A DNA stretch of 64,000 nt from CAWHQZ01 sp963831645 (GCA_963831645.1 CAWHQZ010000019.1:62001-126000), one strand, 5' to 3'; shown: positions 9,053 to 19,489, counted from the first letter of the stretch. Translations and numbers: made by a program. The notes: generated from the sequence alone by a model not told the origin.

Positions 9053-11851
9053 TCAGGCGCCTTGCCGCTGCCCGCCGGCGCCGGACAGCACGCGCTCGAG
9101 CTCACGGTTGATGATGCTCCGGCGGTTTTCTGCGGTGGTCTTGGCGCCTGTGAGGTCGGTGACATAGAACACATCCACCGCCCGCTCGCCAAAGGTGGTG
9201 ATGTGGGCGGAAGCAATGTTGAGATTGAGCAGAAACAACGCCTCGGTAAGCTCATAGAGCAGGCCGATGCGATCGAGTCCGGCCACCTCGACCACGGTGT
9301 AGCGGTTGGATGAATCGTTATCGATGATCACTTGCGGCTCGACCGAAAACGCGGTGATGCGCCCCGTCGGGGCGGGCAATCGGGCGATCATTTCGCGCAG
9401 CCGCAGCTCACCCCTGAGCGCCCTGTGTATCAACTCGACAATTCGCGCCGCCCGGCGCCGCTCGTCAGCGGCCTCCGTGAAGGCGCGCTGGATGAGGATG
9501 GTATCAAGCGCCATGCCATCCGCCGTGGTGAAGATGTGAGCCCCCGAAATGTTCGCCCCCGCCGAAGCGCACGCTCCGGTCAGCAGGGCGAGCAGCCGTG
9601 GGTGATCGGGAGCGTAGACCGTGAGCTCGGTGATGGCGGTGAACTGGTCGGTGGCGACGGCCGTTGCAATCGATTGGCCGCCGGCGGAAGCTTCCTTGAT
9701 CAGCCGGGCGTGCCCAACCTGGCGATCGACGTCAACGGTGATCCAGTAGGCGTCGTAGTGGCGCACGAAATACGCCTCAAGGTCGCCAGGCGGCCAGTCG
9801 CCAACATGTCCTGCAAACAGCGCCTGCGCTTCACGAACCCGCTCGCTGCGCGAGACAGCCGTGTGACCGCCCGACAAGATCGGCTCCGCCTCCCAATAGA
9901 GCGTCCGCAGGAGCTGGCCCTTCCAGCCATTCCAGACGCCCGGGCCCACGGCACGAATGTCGACTACGGTCAGGATCAACAGGAGTTTCAGCCGCTCGGG
10001 GCTCTGCACGACGCTCGCGAAGTCGAGAATAGTCTTGAAGTCGTTGAGGTCGCGCATCTGGGCGACTTCGCTCATCAGAAGATGATTGCGGACCAGCCAA
10101 GCAACGGTGTCGGTCTCCGCCGGTGTCAAACCGAGGCGCGGACCGAGCTCGCGGGCAACGCGTTCGCCGGCGACCGAGTGGTGTTCCGGCCGGCCCTTGG
10201 CGATGTCGTGCAACAACACCGCGAGATACAGCGCCCGTCTGCCGACGATCGAGTGGATGAGGTCGCTGGAGACCGGGTGCTCCTCTCGCAGAGCGCCGCG
10301 TTCAATGGCAGACAATGCACCGACGGCGCGAATCAAATGCTCATCGACGGTGTAGTGATGATACATGTTGAACTGCATCATCGCGACGATGTTGCCGAAG
10401 GCCGGAAGAAAGCGGGCCAGCACACCTGCCTCGTTCAGACGCCGCAAGGTCTTCTCGGGATCGCCGCTGTCGCAGAGCAGGCGCAGAAAGAGCTCATTGG
10501 ACTGCGGGTCGTCGCGCAGCCTGGCCGATACACGCGCCAGTGAGCGGCGAACGCTCTTCAACGCATCGGGGTGAATGCCGATTTTGCGCTCGTCGGCGAC
10601 GGCGAACAGCTTCAGGACCGCTATCGGATGATCGGCGAAGCAGTTTTCGTCGACGACATTGATCCGCCCGGCATCGATGAAAAACCAGCCGTCGGGCGGC
10701 AGCGTTCGCCGTGGGGCGCCGGTGAGACCACGCCAGAAGCCGGCCATGCCGGGCGCCCTCTTGACGGCCTGGGCTTCGAGGACGGCGCAAAAGATTCTGC
10801 TCAGATCACCCACCTCCTTGGCGATCAGGAAGTAGTGCTTCATGAATCGTTCGACGTGTTTCAGACCGGCGCGGGCCGAGTACCCGAGCCGTTCAGCCAA
10901 ATCCGATTGCAACTCGAAAGTGAGACGGTCGACGGGCCTACCCGTCATGAAATGCATATGGCAGCGCACCGCCCACAAAAAGTCCTCGCATCTGGTGAAA
11001 CGGGCCGTCTCCTCGGGGTTGAAGATGCCGCGCTCGGCGAGCTCGAGCGGCGAAGCGCTGTCATAAAAATAGCGGGCGATCCAATAGAGAGTGTGCAGGT
11101 CGCGCAATCCGCCCATGCCGTCCTTGACATCGGGCTCCACGAGGTAACGCGACTGGCCGGACTTGGCATGGCGCACATCGCGTTCAGCAAGCTTGGCGGC
11201 GATGAATTCCCTGGCGTTGCCGGCGACCACTTCCTTGCGGAACCGGCGGACAAGCTCGGCATGGAGAAGGTTGTCTCCACAAACATGACGAGCCTCGAGC
11301 ACCGCCGTCTTTATCGTGCCATCGCTGCGCGCCAGCCTGATGCTTTCGCCAACCGATCGGGTCGAGTGGCCAACCTTCAGCTTCAAGTCCCAGAGCGCGT
11401 ACAGGATGTATTCGGCTAACTTTTCACAGTGCGACGTCTGCTCACGCGGCAGGAGGAACAGCAGGTCGATGTCGGAGCCGGGCGCCATTTTGCCCCGCCC
11501 GTAGCCCCCGACGGCCACGACCGCAAGGCGCTCGGATGTCCTTGACGACGCTTCCTCAATATGACCGGAAGCGAAGCCGTGCAGCTGACGAATGAGAGCA
11601 TCCTGCAAGTGACAAAGGGTCGTTGCGCATTGCACGCCCTTGCCGTCGGCGAGAAGCCGGCGTTCGGCTTCCCGGCGCCCGGCGTAGAGCCAGTCCTGGA
11701 GAGCCTTGATGACCTGGGCACGCGCGGCCGGGCTGGTGCAACCGCCCCGTCTCGCGATCGCCTCCAGGGATCGCCGGGCGGCCGCTTCCTCGATAGCGAG
11801 CGAGGGATTCGCGACGGCCCCGCCGGCATTCAGCTGCACGGCTTCGCTCAC
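9053..11851 (-). CDS. glnD: Bifunctional [protein-PII] uridylyltransferase / uridylyl-removing enzyme
   Basis: A 932-residue GlnD. Order of domains: nucleotidyltransferase with GGYGRG (115-120) and SDIDL (126-130), the GlnD PII-uridylyltransferase region, an HD hydrolase domain with LLHDIAKGRPEHHS, then two C-terminal ACT domains (TVYAPDHPRLLALLTG and VAGLDRIGLLYELTEAL) that sense glutamine. It adds or removes UMP on PII proteins and so sets ammonium assimilation. All catalytic blocks are present. The start overlaps the mutS stop as ATGA. Confidence 0.96.
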   Translation of the reverse strand: MSEAVQLNAGGAVANPSLAIEEAAARRSLEAIARRGGCTSPAARAQVIKALQDWLYAGRREAERRLLADGKGVQCATTLCHLQDALIRQLHGFASGHIEEASSRTSERLAVVAVGGYGRGKMAPGSDIDLLFLLPREQTSHCEKLAEYILYALWDLKLKVGHSTRSVGESIRLARSDGTIKTAVLEARHVCGDNLLHAELVRRFRKEVVAGNAREFIAAKLAERDVRHAKSGQSRYLVEPDVKDGMGGLRDLHTLYWIARYFYDSASPLELAERGIFNPEETARFTRCEDFLWAVRCHMHFMTGRPVDRLTFELQSDLAERLGYSARAGLKHVERFMKHYFLIAKEVGDLSRIFCAVLEAQAVKRAPGMAGFWRGLTGAPRRTLPPDGWFFIDAGRINVVDENCFADHPIAVLKLFAVADERKIGIHPDALKSVRRSLARVSARLRDDPQSNELFLRLLCDSGDPEKTLRRLNEAGVLARFLPAFGNIVAMMQFNMYHHYTVDEHLIRAVGALSAIERGALREEHPVSSDLIHSIVGRRALYLAVLLHDIAKGRPEHHSVAGERVARELGPRLGLTPAETDTVAWLVRNHLLMSEVAQMRDLNDFKTILDFASVVQSPERLKLLLILTVVDIRAVGPGVWNGWKGQLLRTLYWEAEPILSGGHTAVSRSERVREAQALFAGHVGDWPPGDLEAYFVRHYDAYWITVDVDRQVGHARLIKEASAGGQSIATAVATDQFTAITELTVYAPDHPRLLALLTGACASAGANISGAHIFTTADGMALDTILIQRAFTEAADERRRAARIVELIHRALRGELRLREMIARLPAPTGRITAFSVEPQVIIDNDSSNRYTVVEVAGLDRIGLLYELTEALFLLNLNIASAHITTFGERAVDVFYVTDLTGAKTTAENRRSIINRELERVLSGAGGQRQGA

Positions 11852-14583
11852 TGCCCGCTCTTCACAAGCCGTTTCAGCTCGTAGATCAAATCGAGTGCCT
11901 CGCGGGGCGTGAGTTCATCCGGCAACACCTTGGCCAACCTTCCTTCGAGCTCGCAAGTCTTGCTGTTCGGAGCGCTCGCTTCCGCCCGCATAGCAGAAAA
12001 GAGCGGAAGATCGTCCATGAAACCGTGCTTGCCGGAGCTGTTCTCCAGGTGATGGAGCACCTCCAATGCCCGTTCGATCACTGCCTTCGGCAGCCCCGCC
12101 CGCCTGGCTACCTGAATTCCGTAAGAGCGGTCTGCTGCGCCTGCGGCAACCTCGTGCAGGAAAACCACCTCTCCATGCCATTCCTTCACCTTCATGGTTG
12201 CATTGGCGAGCCCTGCAAGGGACGCCGACAGGCCGGTGAGTTCATGAAAATGGGTTGCAAACAGCGCCCGGCACCGATTCGTGTCGTGCAGGTGCTCGAC
12301 CGCGGCCCAGGCGATCGACAAGCCGTCGAACGTCGCGGTGCCGCGGCCGATCTCGTCGAGAATGACCAGCGACCGCGCCGTTGCCTGGTTGAGAATCGCC
12401 GCCGTCTCGACCATCTCGACCATGAAGGTGGACCGCCCGCGCGCCAGATCGTCAGCGGCGCCGACCCGGGAGAACAGCCGATCGACGATGCCGATGTCGG
12501 CTTCGGCGGCGGGAACGAAGGAGCCCATCTGCGCAAGCACGGCAATAATCGCGTTCTGGCGCAGAAAGGTGGACTTGCCCGCCATGTTTGGACCGGTGAG
12601 CAGCCACAAACGACGGCCTCCAGGGCCGGCATCAAGGTCGCAGTCGTTGGAGACGAAGGTTCCGCCGGCCCCATTGTGCAGAGCCGTTTCGATCACCGGA
12701 TGGCGCCCGCCCTTGATCCTGAAGACGGGCGCTTCCGAGATGTTCGGGCGCACGAAGCGCCGGCGTTCGGCGAGTTCGGCAAGGCTCGAGCAGACATCCA
12801 CCGTCGCAGCCGACTTGCCTACTTCACCGATCATCGGTGCTTTGGCCACGATGTCAGCCACAAGCCCGTCGAATATCGCCATTTCGATCGCCAGGGCGCG
12901 ATTGGCGGCGTTCGCCAGCTTCTGTTCGAGCTCGCCCAGTTCGACGGTAGTGAAGCGGGCGGCGCCGGCAAGGGTCTGGCGGTGGATGAACGATTTCGTC
13001 AGATCCGCTGCCTGAAGGGACGCGGCATGCGGAGAGGACACCTCGACGAAATAACCGAGAACATTGTTGTGCCTGATCTTGAGCGATTTGATGCCGGTCT
13101 GAGACGAGTAGGCAGCTTGCAGACCGGCAATGACCCGCCGGGCGTCGTCGCGCAGCAAACGTGCGTCGTCAAGTTCCTGGCGGTACCCCGCAGATATGAA
13201 TCCGCCATCGCGCGGAAACAGCGGCAGTTCGGCACCCAGCGCCCGTCCGATCTCAGCCGCCAGATCGCCGCCGTCGTGGCTGAGGATCCCGCTGGCAGCC
13301 TGGATCGCTGCCGGCAGCGACAGTGGGCCAACCGAGGAGACCAATAGGGAGGCGACCTCCAGGGCAACGCTCAGCCCCCGGCCCACTGCAGCCACGTCGC
13401 GCGGCCCGCCGCGGCCGAGTGCGAGCCGCGCCACGGCGCGCGTCATATCGGGCATGCCGACGAGCGCCGCCCGTACTTTTTGGCGCAGCGCCTTGTCGCC
13501 GACCAACCATGCGACGGCATCGAGGCGAGCCCGTATTGCCGCCACGTCGGTGAGCGGACCCGCCAGTTGCGCGGCGAGAAGCCGCCCCCCCGGCCCGGTG
13601 ACCGTTTCATCAATCGTTTCGAGGAGGCTGCCGCGCCGCTCACCGGATAGCGTGCGCACAAACTCGAGGTTGGTGCGCGTCGGACCATCGATGAGCATGA
13701 CCGTTCCGAGGGAGTTGCGCCGAAGCGGCTGCAGGACCGGCAGTTTCCCTACCTGGGTCAGCGAGACATAGTCGATCAGCGCGCCGGCGGCACCAAGCTC
13801 ACCCGGCGTGAAGCTGCCGAAGCCGTCCAGGGCCGCTACCGCATAGAACTTCTTGAGCCGCAACTCACCACTGCCGACGTCGAACCGTGACGCCGGCAAG
13901 GGTGTCACGGCAGCAGAAGTCTCGCGCAGCGTCCGGCCGATATCCTGCTCGGCAAAAAGGACGTCCGGAACGATGATCTCGCTGGGCTCGAGCCGCGCCA
14001 ACTCGGCAGCAAGCTGCGCGGCGGCGGCGGGCGCGACCAGGAACTCGCCAGTCGAGATGTCAATCCAGGCGAGGCCCAACTCGTCATTGCGCCGAGAACG
14101 GGTCAGCGCCAGGAGATAGTTGCTGCGGCGTCCTTCCAGCAACCCGTCCTCGGTCAGGGTTCCGGGGGTCACCAGGCGAACGACCTCGCGTCTCACAACC
14201 GCTCTGGAACCCCGCCTGCGGGCGGCCAGCGGGTCCTCCACCTGCTCGCAAATTGCGACGCGATGACCTGAACGGATCAACCGTTCGAGGTAGTGATCCG
14301 ATGCATGGACCGGCACGCCGCACATCGGCACGTCCTCGCCGAGATGCTTGCCCCGCCGGGTGAGAGCGATGCCGAGCACGCGCGAGGCCGCCTCGGCATC
14401 GGCGAAGAAAAGCTCGTAGAAGTCGCCCATTCGATAGAACAACAGCGATCCGGGGTTGGCCGCCTTGATCTCCAGATACTGACCCATCATCGGACTCGCC
14501 GGCCGGTCTGCGGTCGGCGAGGCCGGGCCGGTCAAGCTGTCCGAAGGCTGGCGGTCGCTTACCATCTGCAAATCTTGCTGCAT
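11848..14583 (-). CDS. mutS: DNA mismatch repair protein MutS
   Basis: A 911-residue MutS. The mismatch-wedge Phe-X-Glu is in GDFYELF (residues 53-59), the Walker A GPNMAGKST is at 664-672, and the signature and Walker B regions (FMVEMVETAAIL, VILDEIGRGTATFDG) follow. It recognises mismatches and recruits MutL. The N-terminus has about 32 extra residues before the usual MMGQYLEIK start, so initiation at Met32 or Met33 is possible. It is followed by glnD through an ATGA overlap and is divergent from maeB. Confidence 0.96.
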   Translation of the reverse strand: MQQDLQMVSDRQPSDSLTGPASPTADRPASPMMGQYLEIKAANPGSLLFYRMGDFYELFFADAEAASRVLGIALTRRGKHLGEDVPMCGVPVHASDHYLERLIRSGHRVAICEQVEDPLAARRRGSRAVVRREVVRLVTPGTLTEDGLLEGRRSNYLLALTRSRRNDELGLAWIDISTGEFLVAPAAAAQLAAELARLEPSEIIVPDVLFAEQDIGRTLRETSAAVTPLPASRFDVGSGELRLKKFYAVAALDGFGSFTPGELGAAGALIDYVSLTQVGKLPVLQPLRRNSLGTVMLIDGPTRTNLEFVRTLSGERRGSLLETIDETVTGPGGRLLAAQLAGPLTDVAAIRARLDAVAWLVGDKALRQKVRAALVGMPDMTRAVARLALGRGGPRDVAAVGRGLSVALEVASLLVSSVGPLSLPAAIQAASGILSHDGGDLAAEIGRALGAELPLFPRDGGFISAGYRQELDDARLLRDDARRVIAGLQAAYSSQTGIKSLKIRHNNVLGYFVEVSSPHAASLQAADLTKSFIHRQTLAGAARFTTVELGELEQKLANAANRALAIEMAIFDGLVADIVAKAPMIGEVGKSAATVDVCSSLAELAERRRFVRPNISEAPVFRIKGGRHPVIETALHNGAGGTFVSNDCDLDAGPGGRRLWLLTGPNMAGKSTFLRQNAIIAVLAQMGSFVPAAEADIGIVDRLFSRVGAADDLARGRSTFMVEMVETAAILNQATARSLVILDEIGRGTATFDGLSIAWAAVEHLHDTNRCRALFATHFHELTGLSASLAGLANATMKVKEWHGEVVFLHEVAAGAADRSYGIQVARRAGLPKAVIERALEVLHHLENSSGKHGFMDDLPLFSAMRAEASAPNSKTCELEGRLAKVLPDELTPREALDLIYELKRLVKSGQ

Positions 14584-14629
14584 GCTGTGCGAATGCGCGC
14601 CTGCCTCCAGGGCAGAAGTCTCACGACCT

Positions 14630-14651
14630 TCATGGACAATTCATGGACAAT
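14630..14651. repeat. Perfect 11-base tandem duplication in the mutS-maeB intergenic region
   Basis: TCATGGACAAT occurs twice head to tail at 14630-14640 and 14641-14651, between the divergent mutS and maeB starts. No function is evident; it looks like a replication-slippage duplication and resembles two other short tandem duplications in this window (38443 and 42995). Confidence 0.9.
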
Positions 14652-14725
14652 GCAGAAACTATACACCAACCCCGTATGTGCTCTAGGTTTGCCTGTTTCA
14701 GGGGACCGCCGATCAGAGACGCTGT

Positions 14726-17005
14726 ATGGCTTCGGACAAGAAAGTTTCGAAACGACCCTCGTTCTCCGACGAAGAGGCGCTGGATTTCCATCAAGGCGGA
14801 AAGCCTGGCAAGCTCGAAATCAACCCCACCAAGCCGATGGCGACGCAGCGCGATCTGTCGCTCGCCTACAGTCCGGGCGTCGCGGTGCCGGTCCGCCGCA
14901 TCGCCGATGAGCCGGGTACGGCCTATGACTTTACCGCCAAGGGAAATCTTGTCGCCGTCATTTCGAACGGCACCGCCATCCTCGGTCTCGGCGACCTCGG
15001 GGCGCTGGCGTCGAAGCCGGTGATGGAAGGCAAAGCGGTTCTCTTCAAGCGGTTCGCCGACGTCGACTCAATCGACCTCGAGGTCGATACCAGTGACGTC
15101 GATGCTTTCATCAGTGCCGTACGTTACCTGGGCCCGTCGTTCGGCGGCATCAATCTCGAAGACATCAAGGCTCCGGACTGCTTCATCATCGAGCAGCGGC
15201 TGCGCGAGCTCATGGACATCCCGGTGTTTCACGACGACCAGCATGGCACGGCCATCATCGCCACCGCGGGCCTCATCAACGCGCTCGAGATTACCGGCCG
15301 TGACATCAGGGAGATGAAGCTGGTGTGCAACGGCGCCGGTGCGGCGGCCATCGCCAGCGTCGAGCTCATCAAGGCCATGGGAGTTCCGCCCGGAAACGTG
15401 ATTCTCTGCGATTCCAAGGGGGTGGTTTATCAGGGTCGGAAAGAGGGGATGAACCAGTGGAAATCCGCCCATGCCACAGACACCAAGGCGCGCAACCTGG
15501 CGCAGGCCATGGAGGGAGCGGACGTGTTCTTCGGACTTTCGGTCAAGGGAGCCCTTATTCCTGCGATGGTGAAATCCATGGCGGCAAAGCCGATCATTTT
15601 CGCAATGGCCAATCCCGATCCTGAGATCACTCCGGAAGATGTTCAGGCAGTGCGCGACGACGCGATCATGGCGACCGGGCGTTCCGATTACCCCAATCAG
15701 ATCAACAACGTTTTGGGCTTTCCCTATATTTTTCGTGGCGCGCTCGACGTGCGCGCCACGACCATCAACGAAGCGATGAAGATTGCCGCCGCCCAGGCGC
15801 TGGCCCAGCTGGCGCGCGAGGACGTCCCCGACGAGGTCGCAGCAGCCTACTACGGCTCGCGTCTGCGTTTCGGGCCGGAGTACCTGATACCCGTGCCCTT
15901 CGACCCGCGGCTCATCTCGACCGTCCCGGTTGCGGTAGCCAAGGCTGCCATGGATTCAGGAGTGGCGCGCCACGCCATCGCCGACCTCGACGACTACGCC
16001 GCGCGCCTTTCGGCGCGCCTCGACCCGATCGCCGGATCCTTGCAGGGCATCTTCGAACAGGTTCGCATGGCGCCCCGCCGTATCGTGTTCACCGAAGGCG
16101 AGGAAGAAAGGATGATCCGTGCCGCCAATATTTTCGCCGCTTCCGGGTTGGGTGAGGCAATCCTGATCGGACGTGAAACGGAAATCGACGCGGCGCTCGC
16201 CGCAGGCGGACTCGAGCTCAATGACGGCGTAACCGTGTTCAATGCCCGGCTTTCGGGGCGCAACTCGGAATATGCGAGCTTCCTCTATGAACGATTGCAA
16301 CGTACTGGCTTCCTGGCGCGCGATTGCCAACGGCTCGTCAACAACGATCGCAATGTCTTTGCCGCGTGCATGGTGGCGCTTGGTGACGCCGACGGGCTGG
16401 TCACCGGGGTGACCCGAAACTTCTCGGTTGCTCTCGACAATGTCCGTCACGCCATCGACCAGCGTCCCGGGCACCGCACAGTGGGCGTGTCAATGGTCAT
16501 CTGTCGGGGCCGCACCGTGTTCATCGCCGATACTTCGATTATCGAATTGCCGGAACCGGGTGAACTCGCCGACATCGCGGAGGAGGCGGCCAACGTGTGC
16601 CGGCGTTTCGGGTATGAACCGAAGGTGGCGCTGCTTTCCTATTCGACCTTCGGGTATCCGCGCGGCGACCGGGCGGAGCGCGTGCGCGAAGCAGTGAGCG
16701 AGCTCGATCGGCGGAAAGTGAACTTCGAATATGACGGCGAGATGGCTGCCGATGTGGCGTTATCGCGGGAGACCATGGCGCTCTACCCGTTCTGTCGCCT
16801 GACCGGACCGGCCAATGTGCTGGTAATGCCCGCCGCGCACAGCGCCAGCATCTCGACAAAAATGCTGCAGCAGCTCGGCGGAGTCATGGTCGTGGGGCCG
16901 CTGCTGACGGGCCTCAATAAACCGGTGCAGATCGCCTCTTTGAACGCTACGGCATCGGACATCGTCAATCTCGCAGCCATCACCGCGTTCGACATCAACA
17001 GCTAG
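14726..17005 (+). CDS. maeB: NADP-dependent malic enzyme with phosphotransacetylase-like C-terminal domain
   Basis: A 759-residue MaeB-type malic enzyme. Residues 1 to about 430 hold the malic and NAD-binding domains (YSPGVAVPV near 50; the NAD-binding VCNGAGAAAIASVELIKAMG). About 430-759 is a phosphotransacetylase-like domain that in this family is regulatory rather than catalytic. It oxidatively decarboxylates malate to pyruvate with NADP. Divergent from mutS, and it ends five bases before the stop of the opposing kinase gene. All parts are intact. Confidence 0.95.
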   Translation: MASDKKVSKRPSFSDEEALDFHQGGKPGKLEINPTKPMATQRDLSLAYSPGVAVPVRRIADEPGTAYDFTAKGNLVAVISNGTAILGLGDLGALASKPVMEGKAVLFKRFADVDSIDLEVDTSDVDAFISAVRYLGPSFGGINLEDIKAPDCFIIEQRLRELMDIPVFHDDQHGTAIIATAGLINALEITGRDIREMKLVCNGAGAAAIASVELIKAMGVPPGNVILCDSKGVVYQGRKEGMNQWKSAHATDTKARNLAQAMEGADVFFGLSVKGALIPAMVKSMAAKPIIFAMANPDPEITPEDVQAVRDDAIMATGRSDYPNQINNVLGFPYIFRGALDVRATTINEAMKIAAAQALAQLAREDVPDEVAAAYYGSRLRFGPEYLIPVPFDPRLISTVPVAVAKAAMDSGVARHAIADLDDYAARLSARLDPIAGSLQGIFEQVRMAPRRIVFTEGEEERMIRAANIFAASGLGEAILIGRETEIDAALAAGGLELNDGVTVFNARLSGRNSEYASFLYERLQRTGFLARDCQRLVNNDRNVFAACMVALGDADGLVTGVTRNFSVALDNVRHAIDQRPGHRTVGVSMVICRGRTVFIADTSIIELPEPGELADIAEEAANVCRRFGYEPKVALLSYSTFGYPRGDRAERVREAVSELDRRKVNFEYDGEMAADVALSRETMALYPFCRLTGPANVLVMPAAHSASISTKMLQQLGGVMVVGPLLTGLNKPVQIASLNATASDIVNLAAITAFDINS

Positions 17006-17010
17006 GCATG

Positions 17011-18777
17011 TCACGCAGCGCCACGGCGGGCCAGACGAGAGACCGCCTCATCGAGGTCGGCTCGGTCCACAGGCTTGGCGAGAAAGCCATTCATTCCGGC
17101 GGCACTACACAGGGCGCTGCTGTCTTCACCCACGTTGGCCGTAAGGGCCAGGATGGGAACCCCGGGCATCCCCCGGGATGCCTCGAATGCCCTGATGGCC
17201 CGCGTGGCGGCAAGACCACCGGTCTCCGGCATCTCCATGTCCATGAGCACAAGATCCGGCGGCTGGGGAGAAGAGGCCACCAGCTCGACGGCGAGCCGCC
17301 CGGTGGCCGCGCAGCTTACCCGGTGGCCGGATTTCTCCAGCATTGCCGCGACAAGCCTCCCGTTGACCGGATCGTCTTCGGCGAGCAGGACATGCAACTG
17401 CCGAGTGTGCTTTCGCGATCTGCCGCGGTCGAGGACTTGCCCAATCAACGTCTCGCGACGAACCGGCCACAGCAGGTATCCGGCGTGGGGCGAGGCCATG
17501 AAATCCGGGAACATACGGCGTTGTTCGGGCGCCAGGAGCAGCCAGATGTGCGGACGGGGCAACGTGGGGCTCGGCGCGCAGGCGAGCCAGCTGCGCACGA
17601 TGCCCGCGGTTGCAGCGTCGACGATGGCATCGTGCTCACCGGCCGATGATGATCCCAAAGAGCCGAGGAAAGCATTCAGTTCATCACCGGTAGCCGCAAT
17701 GTCCACCTCGGCGCCAAAGTCACGCAAAGTGGCCGCCAGCGCGTTTCGCGTCGGGCCTTCCGGTAGAGCCAGGTTCACGCGCCTGCCGCCGAACCATCGC
17801 AAGTCCTCGACGGCATCGGCATCAGCACTGGTGAGCGACAGCGTGAAGGAGAACCTGGAACCTGCGCCCGGTGCGGAGATGCAGGCAATGTCGCCACCCA
17901 TGCGTCGAACAATGTCTCTGGAGATAGACAACCCCAAACCGTGACCGCCATAGCGCTGGGCCGTGTCGTCGCTGGCCTGAGCGAAATGCTCGAAGATCCG
18001 CTCCATTTCCGCGCCCGACATGCCGATGCCCGTGTCAATGACGCTGAATGCGACGCAGCACGGGTTGCCGTCGTCTGCCGGCTCGGCGCGTACCAGCACG
18101 CCACCGCGATCGGTGAATTTGATGGCGTTGTCGATGAGATTGAGGAGTACCTGGCGCAGCCTGCCGGCATCACCGACGAGCAGGCGCGGCAACCGACGCG
18201 ATGCGAACAGCGCGACCTCGATGCCTTTGGCGTGCGCGCGCGGCGCCATCAGCTCACAGATACCTTCGAGGAGATCGAGAAGGTGGAAAGGTTTGCTGGC
18301 AAGGTTGTACTCAGCGGCTTCGATTTTCGCCGTGTCGAGGATCTCGTCCACGATCGAGACCAGAGCGCGGCTCGAAGAGTCGATGGCGGAAACATAGCTG
18401 CGCTGCTCGGCGGTGAGAGCAGTATCGAAAAGCAGGCGCGACATGCCGATGATTCCGCTCATCGGCGTGCGGATCTCGTGGCTCATGGCGGCAAGGAAAC
18501 GCAGCTTCACCTTGTCGTCAGCTTCGGCCCGACGCCGCGCATCGTGGTCGGAGAGGCGCGCGAGGCACCAAACGTGATGACCAATCACGCCGGCGACCAG
18601 CAAGGCAGCCGCGCCGGACACCAGGAGCAGATTGCGCAAGCTTTCGAGTTGATCGTGGACGCCCCAAACGGACAGCACGATGCCCGATGCTGCCGCCAGG
18701 ATCGTGACCGTGTGCGCGGCCCTACTGGCGAGCAGCCCCACTGATCCTCTGTTTGTTCGAGTGGCAGGCACTGGCAT
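17011..18777 (-). CDS. Hybrid sensor histidine kinase with C-terminal receiver domain
   Basis: 588 residues from the ATG at 18777; the open frame runs 25 codons further up without family-like sequence. Two hydrophobic segments (about 22-40 and 49-69) form a minimal membrane anchor with almost no periplasmic loop. Then come the HisKA H-box with phosphoacceptor His100 (AAMSHEIRTPMSG), the HATPase with N, G1 and G2 boxes (NLIDNAIKFTD, DTGIGM, GGHGLGLSIS), a receiver-like segment lacking a recognisable phospho-Asp, and a canonical receiver (LLAEDDPVNG, LVLMDMEMPE, LTANV, FLAKPV). There is no cognate regulator next to it. The ligand is unknown; convergent with maeB. Confidence 0.9.
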   Translation of the reverse strand: MPVPATRTNRGSVGLLASRAAHTVTILAAASGIVLSVWGVHDQLESLRNLLLVSGAAALLVAGVIGHHVWCLARLSDHDARRRAEADDKVKLRFLAAMSHEIRTPMSGIIGMSRLLFDTALTAEQRSYVSAIDSSSRALVSIVDEILDTAKIEAAEYNLASKPFHLLDLLEGICELMAPRAHAKGIEVALFASRRLPRLLVGDAGRLRQVLLNLIDNAIKFTDRGGVLVRAEPADDGNPCCVAFSVIDTGIGMSGAEMERIFEHFAQASDDTAQRYGGHGLGLSISRDIVRRMGGDIACISAPGAGSRFSFTLSLTSADADAVEDLRWFGGRRVNLALPEGPTRNALAATLRDFGAEVDIAATGDELNAFLGSLGSSSAGEHDAIVDAATAGIVRSWLACAPSPTLPRPHIWLLLAPEQRRMFPDFMASPHAGYLLWPVRRETLIGQVLDRGRSRKHTRQLHVLLAEDDPVNGRLVAAMLEKSGHRVSCAATGRLAVELVASSPQPPDLVLMDMEMPETGGLAATRAIRAFEASRGMPGVPILALTANVGEDSSALCSAAGMNGFLAKPVDRADLDEAVSRLARRGAA

Positions 18778-18991
18778 GGTGAACCGCTCTGCTTGTGTCG
18801 CTGGAGCCCTCGAGCAGTGTTCGCCCAAAGTGCGCCACCCCCGATCTTGCACACGGCTGTTACGAAACGGCTGGGAAATTCCCTAAACCTTTAGATTTGA
18901 CTTGCGCCGGACTCGGGAAAAACATCGATGCGCGGATTTCGGCGGACAAACCCCCGTGCGGCCCGCTAGCCTGGCCCGGAGTAGAGACACC

Positions 18992-19489
18992 ATGACCGAA
19001 GCACCCGACGAAGATGCCTTCTATGCCGCTGTTGGCGAGCGCGACCCCGACTATGACGGTGTCTTCTACGTGGGCGTGCGAACAACCGGCGTGTTCTGCC
19101 GACCCAGCTGTCCGGCGCGCCCGCCAAAGCGCGAAAACTGCGAGTTCTTCCGCAGCGCGCAACAAGCGATGCTGGCCAACCATCGGCCATGCGAGCGGTG
19201 CCGACCATTGTCGCATCCCGGTGAAACCCCCGCCGTCGTGCTTAAGCTGATCGATGCCGTCGACCGGGAGCCCGAAAAACGCTGGCGAAATGCGGACTTC
19301 GAGGCGCTCGCCTGGGGGGCCTGCGCACACGTACCAAAGCCGGCTTGTTGCCCGGCCGCCCTGGGCCCGTCGCACGCGCGCGCGATCGGCAACCCAGGAG
19401 CGGTTCGCGCCTGGTTCGCGCCGCCGCCCGGGCCAACGGCGCTAATCCGTTCGCGATGCAGCCGTGAGCATGGCACCGACAGACCCTGA
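18992..19489 (+). pseudogene. ada: ada fragment: N-terminal methylphosphotriester-repair domain only
   Basis: From the ATG at 18992 (GGAG upstream) the first roughly 106 residues match the zinc N-terminal domain of Ada, with its four cysteines in VFCRPSCP and RPCERCRP, plus the RWRNADFEAL stretch that normally leads into the AraC-type helix-turn-helix. After about 19310 similarity stops in every frame I tried. No HTH or O6-methylguanine methyltransferase domain is present, and the frame ends at 19489 in Arg/Pro-rich sequence. Either the gene is truncated, or the same sequence corruption that affects the following pot genes starts here. Confidence 0.75.
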
